Under the pieces are notes generated by a model. It saw nothing but the letters and a program-made list of their open reading frames with translations. It was not told the DNA's origin and did no database searches. A program made the translations under genes and the position numbers. A DNA stretch of 64,000 nt from Jaapia argillacea MUCL 33604 (lineage: Eukaryota; Basidiomycota; Agaricomycetes; Jaapiales; Jaapiaceae), in the NCBI GenBank assembly GCA_000697665.1, contig KL197784.1:1-64000 (forward strand). The letters run 5' to 3'. This document shows positions 21,955 to 32,723 of the stretch, one piece after another; position 1 is the first letter of the stretch, and the number at the start of each line of letters is the position of its first letter.

Positions 21955-22470
21955 ATTAGAGGAGGGTGATCATGGGGGGATGGGGAGGAAGGGAGAGTCA
22001 ATTGAAAGGGGGAGGGAGGGGGAGGGGGAGGAAGGAGGAGAGGGAGGGAGAAGGAGGGAGGGTGAGAGTAGGAGCAAGAAGATGAGGATGAAGGAAACAA
22101 CAGTGAGGAAAGAATGGACAAAGGAAGGAAGGAAAGATGGAAGGAGAGAGGAGGGAGGAGAGAGAGAATGGGGAAAGGCAAAGTAAACGCTAAGGCAAGA
22201 AGCTGGGAGAAGAGGGAGAGGGGGAAAAGGAGAAGAACTTAAGAAGAAGAGAATGGAGGGAGGGATGGAAGAAGAAATAAGAGAAGTAAAGGAGGAGGGT
22301 TAGAGGGAATGAGAGAATGAGGAGGAAAGGATCAGGGAGGAGATGTAGCATGAGAAGAGGGAGGAGATGGAGAAGAGAGAAAGAGGGGATGAAATGAAGA
22401 GAGGAGAGGGGGAGAGTGGCAAGGTTGGAGTATATCCAGGGAGGGAGGTAGGGATAGAGTGAGGATTGAT
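21955..22470 (+). repeat. Polypurine (G/A) tract, about 500 bp
   Basis: The plus strand is almost entirely G and A for about 500 bases, built from irregular GGGA, GGAA and GAGG units rather than one fixed period. Apparent open frames on both strands (Gly/Arg/Glu-rich on plus, Ser/Pro/Leu-rich on minus) are composition artefacts. Such tracts can form triplex DNA, and the G-runs could form quadruplexes. A second tract of the same polarity lies at 36.3-36.7 kb. Confidence 0.85.
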
Positions 22471-25400
22471 GAGGGGAAAGTGAATGGATAATAGAAATTG
22501 TGGAGGCCAAAGAACAGTGCCAGCAGAGAAACTCACCATAAAAATGTCATCCTTTCACATATGCCTCCCCAGATCAAGTCCAATGCCCCCTGGACTTCGG
22601 TCCTGCCAACCAATACCTCAAAGCATGGTCAAGATTCCAGGCAGAGAAAGCAGAGCCGAGGACATTGTGGTCTCATTTGGGACAAATCTCAATTTTGCTG
22701 GCCTGGGAATGCACATGAGAGAAGCCGGCAACATTAGAGAGGAAGACTAGAGAGTGAAAGGGATGAAACAAGAACAACAAGAACAGTGAACAAGTCTGAA
22801 TGTGACCAAGCCTTCAAAGGCACTCAGTCCACTTCAGTCTGTCAAGTCAAAATTCAAACTCAGTCAACTTGGATGGCCCTACCACTATAGCCCGACTACC
22901 TAGGTAAAAGGTTGGAAAAAAGCTAATATATTTCAATCTGCTAGTCCTTATATAGTCTAGTGTGAGGATGTGTACCAAACAAAGAGTAAATAGTCCAAAA
23001 ACTCGAATATCCTAGTCTGTCCAATCAGAAAATCTAAAGAAAAGAAGTAAACAGGGGGGCTGTGTTGTGGCTATGTGTTCCACATGGTCCTGCACTGTCT
23101 TTGTCAAAGCCTTGCATAGCCATCTTAGGCCAGTCCAGACTTCTTCAGCCACTGAATGAGTCATTCTTGCCCGCTCCTGGTTCTAGCCCTAGTTGACCAG
23201 ATGTCATGATATCATGGGACTTGAGAGTGTTCAGATGTTGGGCTGCTGTGATCCCATAGTCTTGAGATATCTCTTTCTTCACTCTACCTCTCTTCACTCT
23301 CTATCCTTGTCACACACTTGTCCTAAAATTTCTGAAAAATATAAATAAATATAGTTCTGTACTAGAGATGCTTTCTGTTTAATCTAAAGGTTCCATGGAA
23401 GGGGGAGATTGTTTCAATGGATATCCTGATGTCCTGTAGCAAATTTCTCGTGCAAAGATGGTCATTTTGACTGAGCAACATTATAGTCTAAGAAATTCAG
23501 AAGTGGTAGAATTCTTTGTACTGTGCTTCTGACGCATCTAAGATTGACTGAACATGTTTTGAAGCAAAATTTGGTACCAGAAAAAAATAGTAAAGGATTG
23601 TGCCCTTTTCTGCTCTTCATGGTCTTGAATGAGTCAGTCTTGTCATTATTGGGTCAAATCAACAAGATCATTTCCTCAAGTGTCTGGACATATACTTCAA
23701 GCTGGCGTAGTTGATGCTGAATACCCCGGGCTCAGAAACAAAACTGGCAGCACTCGTTCAGTTGGTGTTATGATTGAATCTTCAAATATCTGGCACTCTC
23801 AGGCTCTCAAGGTCAAGCAAGTTGATACTCTGCAAAATGGTCCTCCCCAAGAGTCAGCCAATGATTTTGCCTGTTTGCCTCTGCTCTAAATTGTCCAAAC
23901 GGTTCCTCAATACTTGTTAACTTCCTTAGAAAGCAGAGTATCTCAGGGCAATATCAAACATTGTCCTTGTTCAGGAGAAGTCGACACCAGGAGGCAGAAG
24001 GGAGCAGGTTGATGTTGCAAATTTGTCTGGAGGAGTTTCAATGGAGTCACAACCTCGTATGCCCTCATGCTTGCCATCTCCTTTGGACTTGTCAACATCA
24101 GAGCCACTCTCTCTTGTCAACATCACTGGTTTCTCAGATCCCTCAAAATTGGCCACCAGTGATTGCAAATCACTACCATTGAGAAACAAAAACCCAACCA
24201 AACTGTGTGCCTGGCTGGCACTTCACCAGTCTTACTTTCTTCACAACTGATGAACTGTGTACTGAATGCACTTCACTCACCCTCAAGGAGTTCACCCTGC
24301 TCACAGTTCGGTTCCATTGCTATTGAGAACCAATCAACAACTGATTCTGTTGTCCTGTCCTCAAGTGGCGAAGCCTCAATATTGCAAACTCTCAATTGGC
24401 TGTACATTGTCATATCTCTGTGGAAGTTCAACCACATCTCATTTAGTAACAGAGGGATTTGCTCCACCCCATCCCATTCTGTAACTCCACCTGCAATCAC
24501 TGCCAGTGTGCTCGTATTGAAGGATCTAAACAAACTAGCTTTACACTGTCTTTATTTTCAAGAGTGAATCATCAAGTCTAGTTTTGACTTGCCTGCTCCA
24601 GTCTCGGGCACGGCACCAGCAGGTACAAGACTCTCCCCCATCCTTAGTATCAATGGACACAAAATGGACATATCTCTACTGGAGCAGAGATCTGGCAAAT
24701 CCGAACCTTCCCCAGTATTGGCAGAGTCAAAGTCGACAATCCCTATATTGCTGAGCGATATCAGCTCCACTCCGCCACATTCAAACACCCACCCCTCATC
24801 AAGCTCAAGGGTTAGGGCTATCGATTCAAAACTCTTGCATTGCGAATATTATATGCAAACCCCGCTGCAGAAAACATCCTCCTTGGTCTATGAAAGTCAC
24901 CTATCACCTGCGACTCAGAACCAGCCAAGTTACTACCACCAGGCTACTATCAGATTGAACCACCTCTGGCTCCGGTATCCAAGGTACTCAAAGACCCGAA
25001 TAAGTGGTGATTTGATTGTCTTGGCTTTCGAAGGTACAACTTCAGAGCTGCCTTCAAAGCTGTCGCTGAGGGGGCTGTTCACACAAACCATTCACTGTTT
25101 CAATCTTTATTTGTGTGTGTGGAAGCTTCACTCCCAAAAGATATTGCCAAAGTAGCAACAAGAGGTTTGCTTTGCAAGGGAGTTGTCCACCTCCTTGGAG
25201 CTACTGTTCAGCACAAGGAACATCAGGTCTCTGAAAACTCAGTGATACTGATGTCCCTCCCTTCATGTAACTACTTGTTCATGTTTAATGTGACAGAGGC
25301 AACAAGTGACATCTCGTCAATGCCACTACTGCAATTGCCGATGGGCAACCTGTATCATCCACCGGCTTTGTTTACCCAAGTCTTGCCTTCTAGATCAACA

Positions 25401-26330
25401 ACTCTCACATGCCTTTGACAGAGTGCTGTCTTGAAGGTTTCTCCTCCCCATGGTCTCTACTGGCATCCACTCCTCACGGCATATTTGGACCTGCCTGTCG
25501 ACCATTATCGAGGTCAGCCTATAACACCAGTGGGAGCACTGGAGTCCAAGCATTGATGTGAGACAAGGTTGAGGGGCCACCAGAGCCACGGATATTGACT
25601 GTATGTTGAGTTTCTGGACTGTTCCGTGGCTGCCAGTGTCCTCCAAGCTCAGGATCTACCCCGTCAACCTATAACCACCTGGAGTTAGGTTGCTTTGCAA
25701 CTCTTCCCTCTTTCTGGCATGACTTTCCTGTTTCAGTCTCAAGCTCTGAATGTTCGTGGCCAGTTCTTGCCAACTGTTCTCAGTTTTTCCCACATATTCA
25801 ACTTGACAACTCACCCAGATATCTGAACACATGTCTTCAATGGTTATGATACTACTTTCATCCTCTCTGGCTGAAAAGTCTTTGGCTTGTTGAATCCCAG
25901 ATAGTGAGGCTTGTGTTAATCCCCCCAAGGATTCTGCTGGCTCTTACTGTATTGAAGGATCCAAACAAGCACACTTTAGGATGTTTTGAACTTCAAAAAT
26001 GGGGGGAGGGAGTCAATTCAATTACTGTTCCCTATCCAACTGCAGGAACATCAAGTTTTGACCTCTGATTTTAGACCAGGTACAGACCCCTCTCTCAGGA
26101 GCCTTTGCAATGATGGCACTGGGAGACACACTTTCAAGTGGTGTGAGGGTCTTGTACATCTTGGGATCTCTTAATCCAGCACCAAGAAACTGGCTGCTCA
26201 TTAGATGAGCACCCTCACCACATTGATCCCTTGCAACCTCATACGTGTCAGACTGGATCACACAGTGAGCTTATCACACATGGTTCAATCTTCCTCACAA
26301 TTCAGGACAACTAGCTCTTTGACTTTGAGC
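22471..26330. other. Repeat-like region without a supported gene
   Basis: Many open frames of 60-190 residues occur on both strands, the longest at 24589-25155 on plus, but none has a domain I recognise. Composition is AT-rich with frequent TG and CA and few CG, as expected of old decayed transposon sequence. I cannot assign a family. Confidence 0.3.
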
Positions 26331-26335
26331 ATAAC

Positions 26336-26735
26336 TGTTAAAGTTGCTACTCCAACAAAGTACCTGAGGTCAAGATGTGTACTTCTCTGACGGTACTTAG
26401 GCTGCAACACAGAGTGAGGTGGTATGAGGATGACAAGAAAGAGGAAACCAGATAAAGACCAAGTCAGACTTTGTAGAAATGCAAGTAACTTGTATTGACA
26501 AAGTGAACAAGATGGGGACTATTAGCAAATACAGGCAGGTATATATACTGGATAGAAGCACAGTCTGTAGTAGGCACAGTCCACAGTCCATAGCAATGGT
26601 GGGTAAGAAAGGAGTCAAGGTGAGTCAAAGGAAATAGGAGTCTGTAGTCTGCAGTCCGTAGTCCATAGTCAAATGATGAAGTGAAGTGAAGTAAAGAAAA
26701 GTGAAAATAGTCCTACTGAGGCATGGTTCATAACA
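26336..26735 (-). mobile_element. Solo LTR (TGTTA...TAACA family), perfect target duplication
   Basis: This 400-bp sequence begins TGTTA and ends TAACA, forming the short inverted repeat usual for LTRs. It is flanked on both sides by ATAAC (26331-26335 and 26736-26740), a perfect 5-bp target duplication. It shares the internal block GGTACTNAGGCT and the general layout with the LTR at 60534-60968, so the two are related. No coding part is attached. A TATATATAC box near 26540 lies where the U3 promoter would be. It is a fossil. Confidence 0.8.
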
Positions 26736-26740
26736 ATAAC

Positions 26741-28440
26741 TCCTCCCCACTACCTTGCAGTTTTGCAATCCATGTTTCATCAAATTTTATTGTGGAAAGG
26801 ACACAACCTTTTCTACATCATCAGTTTCACTGGCATTCACAGTCCACATCTGTTGACCCATCGGTTCTTCTTGGCAGTGCTGCTGTATCTGTCCAGGACA
26901 GTACTGAATCCTGTCTTGCCATTGGCTTCGCATACACGCAAGGCTGGAGTGGACTTGCAAATGAGGACATTCACATTCTGTTGTCTCACCAGTCTATTGG
27001 GTCATTCAACTCTCCATGATACATTCACTCACCATGGCAACCATCCCCTCTCACATATACTTGTACCTCTTGCATCCCCATTTTGTGATCACTGTGGCCT
27101 CTGATTGTGAACTCTCCCAATGCTCACATTCCAAGTTCAAGATCCTTTCAAGTCCTCCCTATAGTACTGAATCCTCACTCTGCAGATGGTGCTATCACCT
27201 TCACAGTCTCTTTGGTCTTGACTTTGTGCCCCAACATTCTGCTTCTCGAATTGTCACTGGTCTAAACCACAGTTGCTCTCAATTGTCCAATGTTTGTTCC
27301 TCACAAGTTGGAATTCCACAAGAATGCACACACTCAACAATCATCTATTCATGCTACACTCTCCAACCTGTTTGATCCATTGGAGATGAACCTACCCAAT
27401 TCCAAGGTCACCCCTGTCAGCAGATGTGTTTCATGGGTGAATTTCTTTGCAAACCATATCTCACCCCATTGCTATCACTGAACGCCCCAGTCTATGCATT
27501 CACTTCAATCTCCATTCCTACCAGGTGGTTCTCATACCCTGCCTATGTTAAACCCATACTTAAGGACCCAGACATATGGGTGAATGCAAATAAATATCTG
27601 GGCACTTAGCGACTCTATTTCACTCAGCTATACATTTCCAACAAAACTCCTTTGACTCTATCTCCAGCTATGGCTTGTTGTCATCATAATCAACCTATCT
27701 GCACAAATCCTCACCTCTATGTGTCCTTTTAATATGGCCTATGATTTTCGATTGCTACCTTCCCCCTAATTCACCATCAACTTTCAACTGGGTGTTGTGT
27801 ATACTCCAATGTTTTGGGATCAAGAGAATGGGGGCTGATAATGAGTCGATGCTGGAGAGTGGGGGGCTATGTAATGGGTGGTTAGTGGGGAATACTCTCC
27901 AGTATCACTCTGGACTGAGTGTGGGAAGTTGGGTGTTGGAGTTTGAATTTACATGTGTATTGGTGTAATTTTCTCTTGTGAAAGAATTATCATTACTGCC
28001 TACTTCACAAATCAAGCCTCTTAACTGAGCACGTCAATTGCATGAATCAGGTGACTATCTTATTCATAGCTGGTTATTAGATTACCAGCAATCCTCAGAA
28101 CTCGATCTCTATGAGAGGGTCAAGTTATGAGACTATTATGTAGTTCAGAATCAAGAGCGACCTTTGGTTGCATCATGGGTACCTCATTGACACAGGACAG
28201 CTGCTTTTGCAGCTGTGCTTTGCTTTCAGATGGCCAAGGGGGCTACTTACAGGTAGCACCTGGCAGCATGGTCTCTGTGTGTTCAACTGCAGGTTCCCTG
28301 TCGAGGGAATACACACCTCAGCTCTGGCTCTATGCTTGCCAGCTATTGAGCGACACCACCTCCCTTACAATTGTGGTGGATAGGTCACACCTAGCCATCA
28401 CACCTTTTATCGGACATCATTTGCTTCATATCATTTCTCT
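26741..28440. other. No supported gene
   Basis: Overlapping plus-strand frames at 26723-27481 lack recognisable motifs and are broken by frame changes. The sequence resumes directly after the solo LTR, so both sides of that LTR belong to one older, unidentified sequence. Confidence 0.3.
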
Positions 28441-28945
28441 TGTCTATGATACTTAGTACAATTTCTATCTTATCTCATCTTATCTTATCTCAGACTTAGT
28501 ACTATTAATAGCACACAATGACTTGCCTTGTACAGCCTCGTCATTGTTCCCCATCTCCATTATTTTACTGTACATTTTCAACCCAGCAGGCATGTGACAT
28601 TTTTAATTTTCTGACAAATCCCCAAAATCCTGATAAATCGAGAAAAAATTATTTCCGGGGTCAGTGAAAATTGGCTGTGACCTGTGACTGCTGGGTTGGT
28701 CGAAAATGTACAGTATTTCCCATTGTCCTGAACTTTAACTTGTTCACCATTATCTGAAGTACATTGTTTGACTTTCCATTGTTCTCTCAGTATATAAGGA
28801 TGCCTAGCTATATTGTATTTGATAGCTTGTCCACTTGAACAATACAGCACTTTAGTTATATCCTTCAACCAGTTTGCTCATTCTCGTCATGCTCTATTGC
28901 CTCAAGATCATAGCCTGAGTACTGGTCACTAAGGTGCTCCTAACA
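28441..28945 (+). mobile_element. Diverged LTR-like sequence related to the TGTTA...TAACA family
   Basis: The right part (about 28790-28945) matches in reverse complement the LTRs at 60534-60968 and 26336-26735. Shared parts are an AGTATATAAGG TATA box, CTTGTCCACTTGAA, ACCAGTTTG and the terminal GTGCTCCTAACA. The left end is placed only tentatively, where CTTATCTCATCTTATC-like repeats begin. No target duplication is evident, so this may be partial. A MITE lies inside it. It is an old fossil. Confidence 0.5.
28568..28713. mobile_element. Tc1/mariner-type MITE (146 bp)
   Basis: The ends are perfect 12-bp inverted repeats, CTGTACATTTTC, and homology between the arms continues imperfectly through AACCCAGCAG. 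A TA dinucleotide flanks each end (28566-28567 and 28714-28715), the target duplication of Tc1/mariner elements. The 146-bp unit has no coding capacity and would fold into a long hairpin. It is inserted in the LTR-like sequence around it. Confidence 0.7.
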
Positions 28946-30318
28946 GTAGATTGATCTTCAGCTAATGTAGCCAGACTCACCTCCAAGCAAAATAGTTGAT
29001 GATCAAGATATATCTGTCAGTGCAATGGGCAGTGACCTTCGATTCTGAGAAAATCCTGGCTTGGATATTGCAGAAGGGTGTAGCAAGAAGGACCACAATG
29101 ACAGCTTTCTCAAAGATCTCAAGTATAACAGGATGATTCAATTGGTGGCCGAGGATTTGATGAATTGCTTTACTGCCCATTTAGCAGAAGAGGAATCCTT
29201 GGACAACTCTGACTCCCCAGGTGGTTACAACTTCCCAGAAGATGAAGGCAAAGTGGTATGGAGACTGGGGCAGTTGCTTCAATGGTATCTTCATCCCTAC
29301 CTCACTCGAGATAATGGAGATTAGTCACCCTTACCATGATAGTTCACCCCTGTCCACCCTATCATTGGATCATTCAACTACAACAGACTGATTTCCCCAA
29401 GATACCCAATAATGTCACCCTACCATCTTAAAAAGGGTTGAGATTGACAAGCATGCAAAAGGGATAAAGGGGGGAAAGGCATTGCAGTCAGATGTCTAGA
29501 TGTGTTCCCTGACTCCCACGAAGTAGAGAGGAGGGTTCTCTCATGTTTGATCAGACAGACACACTCAGCTTGATTGTATGTGGGAATTGTAACTGTTTAT
29601 AGAAATTGTTTCTCATCTGCCACGTGCACATCTTGCTCAACCTGATTTCGCTCGTCGCTGTCTTGTCCTGTCTGCCTTCACTGTCGACCTAACACTGTTT
29701 CCACTATATTGTCCTCGACATACTGCGGTACATATTTGCCGTCTTTAATACTCCATTGTGCTTGTTTCTGATCTTGCTCTGTTATCATTTCCTATCACCC
29801 TTGCCCACGATGCGGCCATCCGTCACTACAGTATGGATCCAGTTTTCTGATCTTGTCCCCAGTTCCCGTTCATGACAGACGACAGTCACTGAACTTCAAG
29901 GCGTTCACTATCTGCCCTCCCATTAAATCGGAGATGATAGAAGGCACAGCTGTCATGGTGATCTTCACCATTGGCCTCTGTGAGAGAAAAAGGCGGCTCT
30001 GAGAAGTTTAGACATGAATTTGCAGGCCATCATCACCCTCACGGACAAGGACAAAAAGGAGGTGGTTGCTGAAGAGGCAGAACCAGAGTTGGGTGTTTTG
30101 GGAGAGGATACGGATATTGATGTTGATGATGGAGAAACCCTCTATTCTGAAAACTTGATCTTTTTGTAGATATCTTCATAGATAAGACAATGAAATCTTC
30201 TCTTATTTGGGAGTTGGGGACAGGTGCTTGCCACTACTACGATCTAGTCAGGTTTTGGACAAATCTCCCAGATCACAATCACAATCACAATTTTGACAAG
30301 AGATGCAATTGACACAGA
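28946..30318. other. No supported gene
   Basis: An 87-residue plus-strand frame at 29061-29324 (acidic, containing NFPEDEGKVVWRLGQLL) is the only one that looks protein-like. I cannot connect it to other exons or a family. Otherwise I see nothing. Confidence 0.3.
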
Positions 30319-30881
30319 CTATGCAATGAGTGTAAATAAGAACACTAGGGATTGTGAATCTCGAGATTGGTGGATCAACATGACAGGATTGAGACACTAC
30401 TTTGTCTTCAACTTATCCTTCAAGAGCACCAAAGCTTCACCCTGCAGTTTCCACTTTGTCCTCTTGCCAGCCTTTACATGCATGTCTGCGACTCGGGAAA
30501 CACGGAATCTATCTCCGACCTTCGAGGAAACCTTCACAACATCTCCAAATTTCAGAAAATTGTCACTAGCACCCTCTGCACCAACAGGCTTGGAGGAGAT
30601 CACCATTGCCTCACAACCAATGAAGACTGGCTCCGGAGAGAGGGCATTCAAAGGCAAACTGATTATTTGAGTCTGCTTGCTCACTTGAACTATTATTTTG
30701 CCTTGAGAGTGACCCTGCAAGTCGTGGAAGAAACCTGTGTAGGCATTTTTCGGGGTTTTGGGATGAGAATCGCGAAGCTTGAGGCAATGCAACTGTCTTC
30801 CAGAACAGGTGCAAATAATGTATGCTTGTTAATCAGCCATGCAAGACCACCTGATCAATGATGCTGACGATAAGCCAATAG
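30319..30881 (-). pseudogene. Duplicated 3' end of the Spt5-like gene
   Basis: This stretch is a direct repeat of 32647-33210, starting at TATGCAATGAGTG and ending at GCCAATAGTA in both. On the minus strand it encodes the same C-terminal segment (FGDVVKVSSKVGDRF, then KRTKWKLQGEALVLL) with scattered substitutions. Only this 560-bp end of the gene is present, with no KOW repeats nearby, so it is a truncated duplicate. The two copies flank the decayed cyclin gene. Confidence 0.8.
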
Positions 30882-30897
30882 TATCCCTCCCCTTTCC

Positions 30898-31166
30898 GAC
30901 ATGGCCACAGTGGATGACTTCCCGTAAGGGTCTGCAGCCTCGTCATTTGCAGCAAAACGGTCTGTGACATTTAGAAGGGGGGGGGGACCCCCCTTTCTAG
31001 ACCTGAAGTCGTCCCAGATACTTCGCTTAGACCACAATCAACTTCTTTTCCCTGCGCCTTTCCTTATTCAACCTCGCGTATCAGGCTGTGACTCGGTGCC
31101 AATGGTTTAGAAATCGTGGACGAGCTGCAGTCTCTTACGGGAAGTCATCCAGTATGGCCAGATCAT
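30898..31166. repeat. Inverted repeat with arms of about 50 bp
   Basis: The left arm (about 30898-30950) contains GGATGACTTCCCGTAAG and the right arm (about 31110-31166) contains CTTACGGGAAGTCATCC. Homology extends on both sides through CTGCAG and GGCCA with some mismatches. The spacer is about 160 bp and contains a run of G and C. It may mark a breakpoint of the local duplication. Confidence 0.5.
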
Positions 31167-31382
31167 TGATTCCCCAGTCAAGGTCGATCCGTCAATATCT
31201 AATGCGGTGGCGAGTTCTTCCGCTCAACCCATCTCAAGTCGTAGTGCATCCAAGGCGAGTCCGACTCGTCGACTCCTTTTTTTTCCGCAAGTGTTGACAT
31301 TTTCGAAGACGTCACAGGATCCCTACTACGGTCATGAGCACACAGTGAGGATGGGCACCAGATTCGTAACGCACCTGTTTGC

Positions 31383-32211
31383 ATGTCCCGATCTACCAAC
31401 GCCGCTACCACCGCAGCCGTCGACGTTGACACCCCCCATGCTCCCTTCCCCTCGCTCAATTCATCACTTACGCCCTCCATCGTACCCAACTACACGCCTC
31501 CGTTACCTTCGCTGCGCTATATCTTTTACAGCGCCTAAATGTTCGATTCCCCGCCGCTCGGAGATCATCGGGTCACCGACTATTTATTGCCGCCTTTATG
31601 ATTGCTTCAAAAGTTATCTGCGACGACACGTATTCGAACAAGTCGTGGACCATCGTCAGGCAGAACTTGTATCAGCTGCGGGAGATAATCAGATGGAGAG
31701 GGAGATGTGTCGTTATCTAGGGAGTTGAATATCGAGCCTACGATATTGGCGGAGTTCGAGGGTGATGTGAAGAAGGATTTCATTGGTCCAGGTCCCTACC
31801 CGACATTCGCCCTACCCCCTCGTCCTTCAGAACAGCCCACCCAGCCCTTTGAGTCGAACGCGATAATAATAACGGTTATCCCCATCCCTGTCATGAAGTC
31901 ACCACCCAAACCCGTTCAGAACCCGCTACCACCTCCTCCCGTTCCCGTCAAGGTCGACTCGACTCTCGTCACGCCGCGAACGACTATACACCCCCTCTCA
32001 CCCCCGATACCCCATCCCCTACCTTCTCACCATTGTCGCCCGCTATGTCGGCATCGCCTCCGCCACCACCGATGGTCAAGGGATTCAGATCGCCGACAGT
32101 TGCTACACCGGCCTTGTGTTGAAGTCCAATCACACCACGGAACTCAACCTTCAGTTCGAGGTCCTCAACCGTGTCCATGATTGGACTCGCAGTGTTCTCG
32201 GGCAATACTAA
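31383..32211 (+). pseudogene. Cyclin (Pho80/PCL-like) pseudogene
   Basis: Translation in shifting frames gives a recognisable cyclin box. First comes RLFIAAFMIASKVICDDTY followed by SNKSWTIV and NLYQLREI (about 31575-31690), then NQMEREMCRYL in a second frame. ELNIEPTILAEFEGDV and KKDFIGPGPYPTF follow in a third (about 31728-31810). The order matches fungal PCL-type cyclins, which bind cyclin-dependent kinases, but at least two single-base losses near 31690 and 31725 break it. An N-terminal Pro/Thr-rich stretch from ATG 31383 and a Pro-rich C-terminal tail to TAA 32209-32211 complete the length. There is no clear intron, so a retrocopy is possible. It lies between the two copies of the Spt5-like 3' end. 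Confidence 0.7.
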
Positions 32212-32723
32212 TCGCTCACTTCGGGGACCAGTAACTTCACATTACTTCACTTTCCATCTGGCCTTCTGGCTCTCGTCCTGTACATGCTACTATTGATCCA
32301 ATATATGATCCATCTTAAGTTAATCTTTGGTTGGGCTTACACAAGCTCGACAGGGCAAGGTTGGATGAACATTGTGATTGGGCTGTATCAATATTGGCTA
32401 CCGGATGTTGTCGAAATGTGGCATGCCAGGGATAGGGAATCTCAGATTATATACGAGACGAGTGTCTCATTGGAACCCTATATAAGTCCTGTTCCGAGAC
32501 TGGCTGGACCTTGAGCTAGGATCAGTTCAAGGTTGGTTGCGAAACCTCCTGACAGCCTTGGCCTCGGAGTAGTACAACATTCCGACGTGACGTCGGAATT
32601 GTACTTCCGGCTGGCGTCGAAAAAATCGGATGACTGGTTGGGGGTGTATGCAATGAGTGTAAATAAGAACACTAGGAATTGCGCATCTCGAAATTGGTGG
32701 ATCAACATGACAGGATTAAGATA

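Noticed and set aside
21930-22540. Long Ser/Pro/Leu and Arg/Glu/Gly open frames
   Set aside because: Products of the polypurine tract on both strands, with no domain.
24589-25155. 188-residue plus-strand frame as a gene
   Set aside because: No recognisable domain, Ser/Leu-rich with AT-biased composition, and neighbouring frames overlap in every phase. Likely chance in decayed repeat.
30397-30792. 131-residue minus-strand frame as an independent gene
   Set aside because: It is the duplicated C-terminal end of the Spt5-like gene and lacks the rest.
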